From the NCBI GenBank assembly GCA_964006375.1, contig OZ023262.1:193128907-193192906 (forward strand): DNA of 64,000 bases, in the 5' to 3' direction. Below the pieces are notes generated by a model that did not search any database, was not told where the DNA came from, and was given only the letters and a program-made list of their open reading frames with translations. Made by a program: the position numbers and the translations under genes. This document shows, in pieces, positions 43,720 through 57,603 of the stretch. The DNA is from Tillus elongatus (taxonomy: Eukaryota; Arthropoda; Insecta; Coleoptera; Cleridae). How positions within the stretch are numbered: position 1 is the stretch's first letter; every line of letters starts with the position of its first letter.

Positions 43720-44891
43720 AACTTTCTTTAAAATAGGTTTGTCCGTTTTACTCGAAAATGTGGCAGTATTATTTATAAGGGAAATGTGGTTATGTATGAT
43801 GATGCACAGGCTCTCTTTACCAATCAATCCCTTCCCTGAAGGCTTTATATTTTTAAAACGTCTAGCATAAGTGGTTTTGCAGTTATTACAAACAACACTT
43901 TTTACCTTTTTCCCATTTCCATGGCCAAAGTCTTTTGTCACATTCACATATATTATACATGGCAGCTTTTGTCTCACGATATGCAACTGTTGATTATTGT
44001 CCATTACAGAACTATACATCCAAACTCGCAATGCTGTTTCTGCAATTCATGTCACATTCAACTTTATATAATAGACAAAGTATTAACCAGAGTACAACAA
44101 TAATCAGTCGGCTGTAGTTGTACATGACTCCCAAAAATGTTTATATTGCATTGTTTGGTCCCATGCCGTAGCGATCGTAATACTGGTTGAAACGCTTCTC
44201 ATCAATTAACAAACATTACCTTATCAAGAATAGAAGTAGCATAAATAATTTTTTCCACTTACTTACTAAAATATAGTGAATGCTTGCGTGATTGCTGTTA
44301 CACAAAGTTTAATTTAAGTACACGGAAAACCCAAATCACCACAACGCATTTTAAAAAACATGCAAATTAATTCTCCTCTCCGAAAAACTGTCATTCTATT
44401 TGAAATTCTGAAGAAAAATTGAAAAGAACTCAAGTTTTTCGAATAGCGTCCTCTGACGAAGACAGCTAAAATCAATGTGACTTAGCTATCATCTCGTTTT
44501 AACTAACATATCTTCCTTTCTTAAAGAAGACACATTTCATCCAATTCGGTAGAGCCAAACCAGAATTATGTACACTCTCATGAGTAGACTTCCCCCTCCC
44601 TTCCTGCCCTAATTTGACGACTTACAACAAAAAGTATTCAACCAAAACGATGGAGAATCTCAGTAAGATTAACACTGCATTACTTTTTTGATAGCTTTTA
44701 AGGGGATATTTTCAGTAAAATGCCTTCTTTCATATGACCATAGCGATTACGCCCGCAGCGGCAGAGTTAGGAACTTAAAAAATTATCTCCAGCATTATTT
44801 CTTAGCCACTTTCCTTAACAGGATTTTTTCCAAGATCTCCTGGACCACCCATTTCTGAGATATAGTACCTCTTCACCCTTAATGAAACACC

Positions 44892-44894
<3 letters not shown>
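43720..44894. other. No recognised gene
   Basis: An open frame at 43681-44031 (-) overlaps the family B tip and shows no known domain. Confidence 0.35.

Positions 44895-44978
<84 letters not shown>
44895..44978. repeat. (TA)n array
   Basis: Uninterrupted. 'AACACCCTG' precedes it, a common transposon-tip word, but no element partner was found. Confidence 0.95.
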
Positions 44979-44983
<5 letters not shown>

Positions 44984-47040
44984 AAGTAAATACCTAAAAA
45001 TGTGTAATCCATGTTGTTATCACAGTTACATTTAGAGTCAGGGGTAAATTACAGTCAGTTATCCAGCAGAACCTGAAATTTTAAATAATTAACTCTATGT
45101 ATTTGCTAGTGAGGGGATTGATGGTATGATTAAAGTTACCTGTTAAGCCATAAAAATTTTGTATTGCACCTATAACGGACAACTAAAGTATATAGGATAA
45201 TGGACTGCATACATATATAAAAAAAGTGAAAGTAAAATTGACCCTAAGACAAACCGTTGTAAACAATTCTAAATCAAGTCCGTGAAACAAGAAAAAACTG
45301 TGTTCGGCAAAGAACAAATTCATAAACTTCTGGTGATTTGTTTAGTTATAAGTTTAGTAAAAATGTCTTAATGTAGGGAAATAAGGAAACTAAGTAGGAA
45401 CCAGTGAATTAGTAGTTAACGAAAGAATTTGTTAACGATAATGCTAAATAAGGTTTGACATTTGGATAAAAATGTAGAGGTTAGAAATTTGAACTTAAAA
45501 ACATATCTTTGACTAACCTGACTCTAATCCAGTTATTTAATTCATGATCGAAAGGAAGTAGTGTTCTTTGACTCATTTTATAAAATCTTCCATGTGATTA
45601 TACTTATCTGAAAATAAAGACATCAATTGGTTAAAGCAAATTTCAAACAGTAATTATCAGATTTGATTGGTAATAACAAAAACAAAGGTGAATATCCAGT
45701 AGGATTAAGAACAGGACTTTTAACAAGAACCTAAAGCAAGCAAGAAGATAGCAGCGCACAGAGTAGTAAAAACCTTATAAGAAGTTAAAAAACATACCTA
45801 ATCAAGCTAAAAAGTTTATAAAAGCATTATATTTACCAAGATTTAACTATTGAAAAACTTCAAGCAAGGCTATTAGTACGTACAACAAGTAAACAACAAA
45901 TAGTGGAAAATCCCAATAGACGCTACAGTTTGGAAACCAGGTACTTCATCAAATAAAATTAACAGTCTGATTCCAGTCCATAATAGTAAATAACCTTAAT
46001 ATTGTAATAAACTGTCAAATTCGAATAGAAATGACACATTGTGAACAACTTCTGCCAATATATCGATGTAAAACCGAGTTTAAATAAGAAGAACCAAATA
46101 ACACCAATAGAGGGCACCACGTGGCAAATTAACGTAAGCGTTAAAATTCATATCTTCCATTTTAAGATTTCATCTCCATAGTTACGAAAACTTAGAAAAG
46201 CGCGGCTCCCATGGCAAAGAAATCATAAATTAATATAACTGCAATGTCAACACAAAACAGGGTCAAATAAAACATTACATTTAAAATCCATTAATAAGTA
46301 ATCTTTGAAAAGAAATTAATTTTGTAGTCAAATTTTCATTCAAAATCAATAATATAAAAAAAATGTTTTAAAGTTTTATAAAATTTTCTTAAAGTTTCCT
46401 AAGTTATCTTTCCATTGACTAAAATAGCATATAGCCAAATTAAAGCAGGTTCAACAACAGAACCGATGGTGCTGGCGAGTGTAAGAATTTTCACTTTAGA
46501 ATTCAAAAATAAAATATTGCCTGTAGAGAAAGAGACACTCAAAAGTAGCCGAGGTGAATAAACCAGAATAAAAAGGAACAGGTAAATATTTATTTTCTCA
46601 AAACAAATATGGATTATATACCTTTAAAATTAATATATCAACTATAATAAAGAAATTCCATAGACTAAAAGCTGTAATAATAATAATTTGACATTTTTAT
46701 AAGAAATATTAGTTTTGCTTTAAAGGTATATAACGAGTGTCCTAGAATAAAAAGACACTGTTGGTAGATTAAACTTACATTTATTTTGAGCAAAACAAAA
46801 GGCGCCCAACATTTAATATCAAAATCTATACTTAAACTACTATTATTTATTTACAAAATATACATTTATTAACAAAAATACTTAATTAAATACAAAAACA
46901 GTAACATATTTAGATAATAAATAAAAAAATCGAATAATTAAACACTTAAAATACGCATAAATAATATAATTATACTCATATACTTACTTAAAAATATCAA
47001 TTTACATATACAGAATATTTACACCCCCTTCGTTTACTAT

Positions 47041-47043
<3 letters not shown>
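44979..47043. other. Two kilobases with no recognised feature
   Basis: Very A-rich, with no open frame above 60 codons, no repeat copy and no splice-supported exon. The cleanest candidate for ordinary intron sequence in the window. Confidence 0.45.

Positions 47044-47131
<88 letters not shown>
47044..47131. repeat. (TA)n array followed by alternating purine-pyrimidine tract
   Basis: TA to 47131, then 'TGCATGTGCGTGCGCGCGAG', a short potential Z-DNA stretch. Confidence 0.9.
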
Positions 47132-47134
<3 letters not shown>

Positions 47135-47860
47135 TGTGCGTGCGCGCGAGTGTACGTGTGCGTGTGTTAAGGCTTAACAACTTTTCCTGAATTTTTATAG
47201 GCCATAAAGTCAACTTAAACTACTAATGGAATCGGATACATATCTTTAGACTGTATAACTTCAGCGAAACTGCAGTTTTACGTACAATGAAATAGTGTAA
47301 ATCAATTTGTTTATTTATCCAGTTTGAGAATCATTTCGTTGTAACTCAACCATTTTGCCACTAAACCAATTAGACCAGGGTATTGAAACACCTTGATCTT
47401 CATCACGTAACGAAAAAATTAATAGAATATTTGAAAGAAGCTTAAAAAAATATTCCAATTTAAATAAGCCAGAATGCCTCCGCTGGTCCAGAGCATGTTC
47501 CTCATAATTTATGATATCTGAAATTTATGAAACAAAATATGTAAAATCTAAGAAATACAACAGTATACATAAAGCTACATGAAAAATCACAGTCCGAAAA
47601 TTTGTTATAAAGAATAACAGGTTGCACCAGTATATACACTTTGGTTCTTCCAGATATTCTTATAAGTTTCCAGGTAAAGTATAAGTCTCCCTTTTTGAAA
47701 TTGACTTGTGGCTGTTCTAATAGTTTGGAAAACAATTCTTAGGTTATTTAGAAATTCAGGGTTATTTCGTTTATAGAAATGTATCTCAAAAATGGAAACA
47801 GTTATAGATATTAGTGAAAGGCTTAAACCGCCATACTTTCTAGTTTCTGAACGTTACACA
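47132..47860. other. No recognised gene
   Basis: AT-rich. An open frame at 47502-47735 (-) is unassigned. Confidence 0.35.
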
Positions 47861-47884
47861 GTCTGGGATAGACATAACTAAAAC

Positions 47885-49569
47885 ATTGACTTCTGCTCAT
47901 TCAGTAAGATTGTCTCCTCTTTAAGAGAGACTATTGTTAGTAATGATATTTTTCTTTCGAAAGCAGATAAAGGACATTGCGTTGTTGTCTTGGATAAGAC
48001 AGATTATATTTCTAAGGTTCTCACCTTCCTGAGAGATAATGGGATTCCAACCATTGGCTACAACCCACTTCCTTCTTACACATCTAAGTTCAAGAAGGTT
48101 TTCGATAAGTATGCCCCCTCGATTTCAGAAACATATAAACCCATGAATCACGTAATTCCACGCCTATACGGCCTCCCCAAAATACATAAAGAGGGCTGTC
48201 CCATTCGCTCTGTGGTATCTTTCGTGGGTTACATCTCCTATAAGTTGTCGAGATATCTGTCCTCCCTCTTGATGTCTGGGTTGGCTTTCCAGTCACCTTA
48301 CTCCATCAAGAATTCTTCGGAATTGATAAGTAAACTCAGCAACATAGAACTGGGAGATAATTCTCTGGTAGTATATTTCGATGTCTCTAACCTTTTTACC
48401 AGTGTCCCAGTGAATCAGACTCTCCTACTCTTGAATAGTTTGCTTGCCTCATCCTCATTCAGTATCGAATCCCCGAGGGCTCTCCATGTCTTAGTCAAGG
48501 TCTGCTTGGCCCAGAAAGTCTTCTGGTTTGATGATAAAATGTTCGTCCAAAAAAATGGTCTCCCCATAGGTAACCCCTTGTAACCTTTTTGTGCAGAGGT
48601 ATTAATGAGTTTCTTTGAGACGGAACAGGTTTTCAGAGACTATAATCCCTATTTGAGGTACGTTTCTTCCTGGTCACGTTGTGTTAATGACATTCTGGTG
48701 GTTTGGTCGGGTACCATAGACCAGCTCCACCTGTTCCAGGGTTGGCTGAATGCCCTACACATCAACATCGATTTCACAATGGAGTTGGAAACCGAGTCGT
48801 CCATAAGCTTGCTCGACCTGAAGAGGAGTAACGACAGAATAACATTTGACACTTACAGAAAACCCACTCATACCGACCACCTCTTTCTATTTAAGTCTTA
48901 CCATCATATGTCCCACAAGATGGCTTCGCTCAGATTTTTGGTTGACAGATTGTTTAGAGTCCCACTGTCGAGGACTGACTTCATCGGGGAATTAAACCTC
49001 ATTAAGCAATTCGCAGTTAATAACGAGTATCCACTCAATATAGTTGATAAGATGGTCAACAGAAAGAGCCGTCAGCTCTTGATAGAAGCGAGCACTAGTT
49101 TACCCCTCTCTCAATCTGAGAAGATAGCGTATTTTCCTTTTACATATTGTGGTCCTGTTTCCAACGCCATTGTCAAGGCTCTCAGATGTAACAATGTCAA
49201 GTTTTCATTCAAATTCATGAACACCGTCAATAATTTGTTCATTCACAACAAAGATAATATCCCTGACCTGAAGAAGTCAGGTGTCTATCGTTTGAGATGT
49301 AGTACCCCTGGTTGTAAAGCTGTCTATATAGGAAGAACCGATCATTGAGCACCAGAGTCACAGAACACCTTAGAAGTAGGAACCAACCCGATAACGACAC
49401 GTCAGTCTTCGGTTGCCATTTGAGGGAGAGTGGCCACTGCTTTAACAAAAATACAGATGATGAGATCTTACATCCTTCAAGTTTTAGTGTAGAACAATTT
49501 GTATTAGAAAAATTGCAATTTTCAAAGATTTCAATTACCAAGCCAGTGATGGAACTTATCCAACACTGA
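47885..49569 (+). pseudogene. PLE reverse transcriptase plus GIY-YIG endonuclease, lightly broken
   Basis: The recognisable frame starts with 'LSKADKGHCVVVLDK' (near 47955). RT: 'HVIPRLYGLPKIHK', motif A 'VVYFDVSNLFTSVP' with Asp kept, motif B 'NGLPIGNPL' followed by an in-frame TAA at 48581. Motif C reads 'CVNDILVVW' instead of the usual YVDD: Tyr to Cys and the first Asp to Asn, which should kill polymerase activity. 'TYRKPTHTDHLFLFKSYHH' and 'LRFLVDRLFRVPLS' are the thumb and linker. GIY-YIG: 'GVYRLRCSTPGCKAVYIGR', then a frameshift at about 49346, then 'LSTRVTEHLRSRNQ'. Ends with a TGA at 49567. Confidence 0.88.
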
Positions 49570-50426
49570 TATAACGAAATGTCCTTCCTTCTATTGGTGT
49601 AATAGTGCTAGTGAACTCTATGGTTTTCTATGTGACGAGAAGTTTGATGCTTTGAAGATGGCTGTTCTGTGGCTCCCCTTCCATTTCTACTTATTTTGTC
49701 ATTGGCATATGTAGCTTCTGACACTTGTTTCTGATTCACCCTTCTGCACTTGCGCCGATGCCTCCTAGGTGTTCAGGTTGACATAATGGCTGCCCCTCAT
49801 CACTGTTGTTCATTTAAATTGCCGATCTTTTTCATTGTTTTTTGTTATGGGGACAAATTTCTGGCGAATTCAGATGTAGTGTTGCAGAGTCTCTAGTGCA
49901 GTGGATGAACTTTCTGTCTATTAAATCTTTTGTATAGTTTCAATTTCAAATTTTCAAGAATTGATTCAAGTGAGTAGTATCCATTTTGTTTCTCTCTGTC
50001 AATCTCTAATAAGTTTCTTACCGTAATGATTCTCATTGGGTTTCTGCTTGATTGTGCCTGCCACTTGTGTTGTTTAAGCTGTCAGTTTTGCTCCTTGGCT
50101 TGTTTTGTGTCAGTAGACTTAATTACTCAGTGTTCAAATAATGGACTTTTGCATTTTAGAACTTTCAAAGCTTTTCATCCTGCTCGGTTGTTTACTTGAT
50201 TCATTTTTGACTGCATGTTTTTTAGCTTGTGTTACTGTATCTGCTTATGTTGCATTGTAGCTCTCTTAGATATCAATTGACTGTTAGTTAGCATTTTACT
50301 GTGTTTATCCTTTGACGTTTTCTGTAAAGTAACTTCTCATCATTGTACTCTAACCCGCACAATTGCCTACCAGAGAAACTAATGTTTCTCTGACAGACCG
50401 TTTTGTTATGTTTTTAGATTTATCCC

Positions 50427-50460
50427 CTGAAAATGTCCTCTTAGTGTCGAAACGCGTCGG
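50427..50460 (+). ncRNA. Hammerhead-like motif, degenerate
   Basis: 'CTGAAAATG' is followed after a short stem-poor spacer by 'GTCGAAACGCGTCGG'. Same position in PLE 2 as the hairpin in PLE 1, but the stem is weak. Reported for comparison only. Confidence 0.2.
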
Positions 50461-50560
50461 GAAATATATTTTTTTAATATTTTTTTTTGTCTGGAGAGAA
50501 GCCTTTCATTCAATGTTTCAGTTATACTTTCTTGTGTTAGGACATTCAGTTGTTCGATTT

Positions 50561-51296
50561 TTTTAGGTACAGATTGTAAACACCGGTCAAAATTACTTCC
50601 TGTTTTCAACAACTGCTGAACCAGTGCAGACGACTCACAATTCCAGCAGGCATAACTGCATAAAACCACATTTATTAGCTCGACTACATATATGATAGAT
50701 GGTCAGCACGAAAAGCATCCAATCAGTATCGCCAGTGATGATTGTTGATTATGTACTCACATCTGCACAAATATTTCTCCTTTGATATCCAGCTCATCGC
50801 ACTCCATTACCTCAATGTTATCACCGTAGTTATTACCAGCTCTTAATTGAATTGTATTGTCTATCCTCATATTCAATCATTTCTGAAGTGGCTCTCTCAT
50901 TATACTGTTAAAGCTAAATAATTGCTTTGATTGATAGTATTGATGCATAAACAATAATCGCCTCTTTATATCTGTCATCTTATTCATACTAACAACATAT
51001 TCAACTGAATCATGTAATGGTCAATTTTATATTCGAATCGCATGTAATCGAAACTATGCACCATAAATCGATTTGCAAATAGAGCTGAATCAGATCCATT
51101 AGAATACATTAACTTTAATAAACAGTTGCAGTAGCACTGATCACAACAAAATATTGAAATGTAAATCATTGAAAAGGATAACAGAATACACACACAGGCT
51201 GAGCCTGAATAAATTAGGAAAATACATGGTTGGACAGAAGGATAACTAAAACTATGTACAAAATTTTAAACATCTACTACAGAATAAAATAAATTT
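50561..51296. other. No recognised gene
   Basis: No repeat or coding similarity seen. Confidence 0.35.
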
Positions 51297-51500
51297 AGGG
51301 TCGCAGCAAGTGCGTTATAGTAGTGAATTCTCCTAAGAACTGTACACTGTCACTATACGGCATATTGGTAAAATTAATACTTTGAACTTACACAGACATC
51401 GGAGATCGCTCTTAGACGCCCTAGTACGCGCAAATGTGTAAAATTCTTTCGAAAGTGTTACCTCTCTATTTTCAAAAACATTGTCTTCTAGCTACTTTTG
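51297..51500 (+). mobile_element. Family A fragments
   Basis: The left end 'GGTCGCAGCAAGTGCG' at about 51299 is followed after 60 bases by a poorly preserved right half ('CGCCCTAGTACGCGC'). Confidence 0.5.
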
Positions 51501-51839
51501 AGAAAAATGCCCAAAGCTCAATTTTCTATGAAGCTGAAAAAAATTAATTTTGCTGTATTTGTGGATAGTGTAAGTGTCAAATTTCATTAAAGTTACAAAA
51601 GATTTCCAGGAAACTTAATTCGTATTTAGAAAAGTAAAAATGTCTGCTGAAAATTATAATTTCAGACTCAAAGTTATTCAGGCGTTTTAAACAAAAATGA
51701 GATCTTGTTCAAAAAGTATGAAATCTGTGCAATATTGTTTCTCCAAATGTCAAAAAAGAACATGTTGGCGAGGTGGTGTTCCATGTCCGTTACAGCTGAT
51801 ATACGAACTCGCGGTCTTAATACAATGCAGTTATGTTTT

Positions 51840-52150
51840 TTTTAAACTGCAACACCCCATATCTTCCTTAGGCAGCTAATTAGAGGTTTGTATATATAAA
51901 CTTTCTTTCTCAAAATGATCTGTTCTATTGATTGCTAAAGTCCTACTACTAGTTCCTAAGGGAAACACAAGATGTTTAAATTTTGAAAAAAAAAAGGTAC
52001 AAAAAATATCAACCCCCTGTATATCCCTTAGAAAGTAGTAGTAGGACTTTAGCAATCAATGGAACAGATCATTTTAAGAAAAAAAGTTCATATAATATAA
52101 CCTCTAGTTAGCTTCCTGAGGGAGATACGGGGTGTTAAAGTTAAAAAAAC
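51840..52150. repeat. Inverted repeat, arms ~140 bases
   Basis: 'GATCTGTTCTATTGATTGC' with 'AAAGTCCTACTACTA' (left, about 51918-51955) pairs with 'TAGTAGTAGGACTTTAGC' and 'AATCAATGGAACAGATC' (right, about 52036-52070). Outer parts 'CAACACCCCATATC' and its partner 'GATACGGGGTGTTAA' also pair. Centre near 51990. Confidence 0.85.
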
Positions 52151-52454
52151 AACATAACTGCTTCAAAAAACTAGTAGTATTTCGATAACCGCTCAAGATA
52201 GCATAAAAGTACAAGGAAAAAAATATGTTTCTAAAAGATTGCTCTTTGAGAAAGAGATGGTATAAAAGGTCCGTGACGTACGTGAAAGAATTTCTATTAT
52301 TTCAAATAGTCTACGGAACCCCGAAAAGTAATACCCAGTATATCATTTGCAACAAGAATACCACCCAATAACAACCTTAGTCTACGTAGAACGTGTCCGG
52401 AATTACATGCAAATATCTCACTTCGTTCCAAAGATATTGTAAAAGATTGTTCAA

Positions 52455-52572
52455 AAATATTAAATTTCAACACCCTCTATCTCTGTTCGGAAGCAAATTA
52501 GAGGTTATGTTTATATGAACTTTTTATCTTAGAATGATCTGTTCTATTGACTGTTAACCTGCTACTATAACC
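52455..52572 (+). repeat. Third arm of the same repeat
   Basis: 'CACCCTCTATCTCTG', 'AAATTAGAGGTTATG' and 'GATCTGTTCTATTGAC' match the left arm at 51848-51945. A (TA)n array starts 12 bases later. Confidence 0.75.
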
Positions 52573-52580
52573 TGGGAGAC

Positions 52581-52583
<3 letters not shown>

Positions 52584-52674
<91 letters not shown>

Positions 52675-52835
52675 GTGTGTGTGTGTGTTTGTGTGTAACA
52701 TAAAAATTCCAACGGACCCTGGATATGGGTTCTAGGGGCCCTAATTCGCGCTCATTTGGAAAAATTTTACGAAAGTCTCACCATCGCTATATTGTCTCTA
52801 TTAATGATTTTTTATAATGAAATTCACTAAATGGT
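52584..52835 (+). mobile_element. Family A: (TA)n, (GT)n and right half
   Basis: TA 52584-52672, GT 52674-52697. The right half ('GGATATGGGTTCTAGGGGCC') ends in a damaged hairpin near 52835. The left half is missing. Confidence 0.7.
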
Positions 52836-52964
52836 AAAACTTGTGTCAAGGTACATGTAAGATACCAAACTTTATCTATCAGCAGTCGATTTATGTAAAA
52901 TTGTCCGTGAGGTAAGCTGCAAATACACCATTTATCTTGTATATCAATATGTACTCTAACCTAG

Positions 52965-52967
<3 letters not shown>

Positions 52968-53031
<64 letters not shown>
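52968..53031. repeat. (TA)n array
   Basis: Isolated array without a recognised flanking element. Confidence 0.95.
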
Positions 53032-53032
<1 letters not shown>

Positions 53033-54504
53033 GAAATTCATCGAAGGACTATTTACTTACCATGTTCATATCACAAATTAGCAAAATAAGACGATATTCT
53101 ACGGTATCAAACAAACTAATTAAAAATATAGAATATTTTCCTTCAAATTATTATTCATAATAAACCGTTGACATGCGCTGATTGGAGACTGACATTGACA
53201 GGTTGACACATCTTAGCGCACAGCTACTAGAAACACAAATGACGGCGGCACCGAATTGACAGATGGTATGAAGTAGAATTTAATATATTATTTTAAACTA
53301 TCATTAGGAATTGGTAATTCAAAATTTATGGGTATTGACCACAGTTATTGGATGGATTTAATTTTTCAACGAACTTCTATTTGTCATCAATAATTACGAA
53401 TATATGTTATGGCAGAGATACATTTTAAGATTCAAATAATATTTTATTACATCTGACAACCCGGCTCATACATGTTTAATTGGTATGATTTTGAGTTTCT
53501 CTGATTTAACTAAACTGTAAATTAAAACATTCACATATACTACTTATCCTTGTCAATGTTGAATGTGCGAAATGCGATATGATATTTGAACTGATGTTGT
53601 AGATTGTTTATCACTTTATTTGGGATGACTTATTTTCTCGAAACCCCACCTTGTAAGCTTATAACCTCTGAAGGGTGCAACCTAGTATAGGGGTCAGTTG
53701 TGTTAAATTACCATATTTTAGGTTTCCCTACATGCTCACTCTTTGTCGGTTCTTATACGAAACACCCTGTATATTATTTATTCCAGGTAACTATAATTCA
53801 GCTGTCTAGGGTCTTTTTAGTTTTAAGTTATCCCGGTCCTTGTGACTAGCTGTATTTAGTGGTTATTAACTAATTTTAATTTTTCAGAAAATTATAAAAT
53901 TGGATTAATATTATTACTGTTATTGATGTTCTTACTGTTATTACTTTTGCCGCCGGAATTCTATATTTCTTCTAATTCTATAATCATAACAAACCGCGAC
54001 GGCACGTTGATAAAATTCTTGTGGTTCTTCGCTTGTCACAGGACACATCCCGCAAATGGAGTTGTATCAGGGCACGTCCGCTTCTGAGAAATTATGTAGC
54101 TACGTGAAAAATTTATATTGGAATGAATTCTTTATTTCGCCTGGCATGCAAAAAGTGTGTTACAACATTAGATATCAACAGTCCCTGAGTCTACCGAGCA
54201 CAACACGTATTAAGCTGCTGGCTCACGTATTAGATACTGCTGTGGCTATCCCAGGATTTGTTTGACAACAAAATCACTGACCGGTATGAGAAACTATTGC
54301 TTCTGTCTTTATGAAGTCGCGTTTTCAAGAAAACCACTTTGCAATAAAATGCAAGATTCGGTACTTGCTACGTTTATGTTACTGCTTTGGGAAAAAGTAA
54401 ACAGTTCAGCTGGCAGTAGACGATATCGGAGTAAATCCGTGTTTATATTTGCTCTTATCTACAATAGAAACTCATAAATACAACAGACTACGTACGTACC
54501 TACG
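53032..54504. other. No recognised gene
   Basis: An open frame at 54056-54265 (+, 69 codons) is unassigned. A 'GAAACACCCTGTATATTAT' word near 53759 is transposon-tip-like without a partner. Confidence 0.3.
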
Positions 54505-54556
54505 GTCAGATAAGCACACTTGGAGAACCCAGATCACCATAACACATTTAAAAAAA

Positions 54557-55680
<1,124 letters not shown>

Positions 55681-55689
55681 GATCTATGT

Positions 55690-55835
55690 TATTCATTTTT
55701 AACAACTATCAGACAGTCAGGCTGTACTAAGAACTCTAAAATCTTTTAAAACCGAGTCTAAACTGACCTAGGACTACAACAAACTGTTGAAGTAACTGGC
55801 TACGTACAACAAAGTAACTTTGCTGTGGGTACCAG
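55690..55835 (+). pseudogene. LINE RNase H fragment
   Basis: 'VLRTLKSFKTESKL' and 'NKVTLLWVPGHQ' match the RNase H relic at 58.9-59.4 kb almost base for base (59070-59195). It sits between the two PLE 3 units. Confidence 0.75.
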
Positions 55836-55854
55836 GGCATCAAGATATGTATAT

Positions 55855-55957
55855 ACGTCGCCCGACATATTAGGGATAATAATCACCACGTTAATGAGGA
55901 GAATCTAAAATTAATAAAAAAATGTTAGACAACAAGGTCATTAAACCGTCTTCTAAA

Positions 55958-55960
<3 letters not shown>
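55855..55960 (+). pseudogene. PLE 3 GIY-YIG fragment, opposite orientation
   Basis: 'CGTCGCCCGACAT' and 'AATGAGGAGAATCTAAAAT' are the reverse complement of 54735-54805. It ends in a (TA)n array at the corresponding codons. Confidence 0.75.

Positions 55961-56036
<76 letters not shown>
55961..56036. repeat. (TA)n array in PLE 3, short unit
   Basis: Same position relative to the endonuclease fragment as the array at 54601-54704, on the other strand. Confidence 0.95.
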
Positions 56037-56037
<1 letters not shown>

Positions 56038-56210
56038 GTTGCTAAATATAGTAATATTAATAAGTGCATGAATCTCGTTCCTCACCTATGAGTAGTCTCC
56101 TGTTAGATTACCTTCCAAAATAAATATCGGTATAAGCACGTCCTAAAATGTGTTGTAGTAATTTGGGTTCTCCAAGTGTGCTTACCAGTGCTGATCGCAG
56201 GTTCCAATCT

Positions 56211-56599
56211 TCCCTTTGTGACCTAAAGTCAGGTAAACATTTTACATTCTGCTACTGATGTCTTTAGAATCCTCTAATTTTATTATACACTGTACCGCAA
56301 AATTAATGCATAACCTGAATATTTCTCAAATTTTGACTCGGAATATTTTCCCATCTTCCTGATCCGATTCGCTATTTCTACCAAATCGTAGTAGCTATAT
56401 TAATTGAGAATTTACAATAATAGACAAGAGATAACGAAAAACATACTAATGATATTGTACAGGGCGTTCAAATAATGTCATGTTTTCTTCATCGAAATTT
56501 AACACTTTCTGCGGGCAATATCAGGTTACTCAGGCAGATGCAAATGCAAGACATACCCGTTATTAATTATTTTCTTCATAAATCGACATTAAGATGGTA
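56211..56599. other. No recognised gene
   Basis: 'CACTGTACCGCAAAATTAATG' near 56289 and a match 'CATTAATTTTGCGG..' near 57155 hint at inverted ends of a roughly 900-base element around family B; not resolved. Confidence 0.3.
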
Positions 56600-57175
56600 A
56601 AAAAACTCAATGTGCCATTAACGTAAGGTTTGTTGCCTAGAAAACCAACATTTAAGTTTATTTTCGGAAAATGTTTGTACATTTTCAAACAATAAGTAAT
56701 TCTGATTAAAATATACTACATTGTTTTTACTACATAGGCCATACCGGCAATCATATTGATGCCTGCTCGCATTTACTATTAAAAACATTTTTATGAGAAT
56801 GCACTTCCATAACGCACTTGTTGTGTCCAGACTTTTTTAATATCATTGAGTAAAATGCAAGATGTCTTAAAAAATTGAATATCTCTGGAACGGTCCAAGA
56901 TAAACAGACGATTGAAATAACAAAGTCCTCAGAAGACATAAGACCATAGCCTTGTGCAATTTTTATATGCAAACTTTGATGAAGAAAACATGACATTATT
57001 TAAACGCTCTGTACAACAGGATACTTTCTTTTTGGGCATCTCTTAACTACTGTAAATTCTCTATAATAGAGCTACTAGGATTTGTTAAAAAAATCGTTTC
57101 ACAGAATGGGAAAATATTTACTGTCAAAATTTGGGGAATATCCAAGTGATTTGTTAATTTTGCGGTGCAGTGTAT
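56290..57175. mobile_element. Possible TIR element enclosing a family B copy
   Basis: 'ACACTGTACCGCAAAATTAA' (56287) and 'TTAATTTTGCGGTGCAGTGT' (ending about 57174) are inverted. Further inward, 'AATATTTCTCAAATTTTGACT' pairs with 'CTGTCAAAATTTGGGGAAT', and 'TCAAATAATGTCATGTTTTC' (about 56468) pairs with 'GAAAACATGACATTATTTAA' (about 56984). Arms are about 200 bases. The central family B copy (56625-56838) has 'ATAACGCACTTGTTGTGTCC' at its right tip. Confidence 0.7.
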
Positions 57176-57368
57176 CATATGTACGCGAGTAAGATATATT
57201 TATGCACTCGCTTATCGTGGCGCCGCATTAGATGGATTATTAAGACGAGATCTACAAAACTCCAAAAGTTATGATGTTTGTGGAACATAAATTTACCACA
57301 GTCAAGAAATCTTACTATATCAGATGGCGTCCTCTATGGATAAGCGGTGAATACGTTACTTCAGCAAC

Positions 57369-57371
<3 letters not shown>

Positions 57372-57460
<89 letters not shown>
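57372..57460. repeat. (TA)n array
   Basis: The first of a pair separated by 86 bases. Confidence 0.95.
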
Positions 57461-57462
<2 letters not shown>

Positions 57463-57511
57463 TTTCTGAAGATGTGAACACAAAACACATCATGACAACA
57501 AAATATGAAAT

Positions 57512-57541
57512 TTTGGGATGTAGCAAGCGCGCTATAGTAGA

Positions 57542-57602
<61 letters not shown>
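57512..57602 (+). mobile_element. Family A/B tip joined to (TA)n
   Basis: 'GGGATGTAGCAAGCGCG' with 'CTATAGTAGAATTTTTA' is a left terminus running straight into (TA)n 57547-57602. The whole half between them is missing. Confidence 0.6.

Positions 57603-57603
<1 letters not shown>

Larger units (their letters stand above)
47861..50560 (+). mobile_element. Penelope-like element 2
   Basis: RT and GIY-YIG coding to 49569, then about 0.9 kb of T-rich 3' sequence with a hairpin-like motif at 50427-50460. Both outer boundaries are approximate. Confidence 0.75.

Noticed and set aside
47131..47165. Z-DNA regulatory element
   Set aside because: Only about 30 alternating bases next to a microsatellite; there is no independent support for function.
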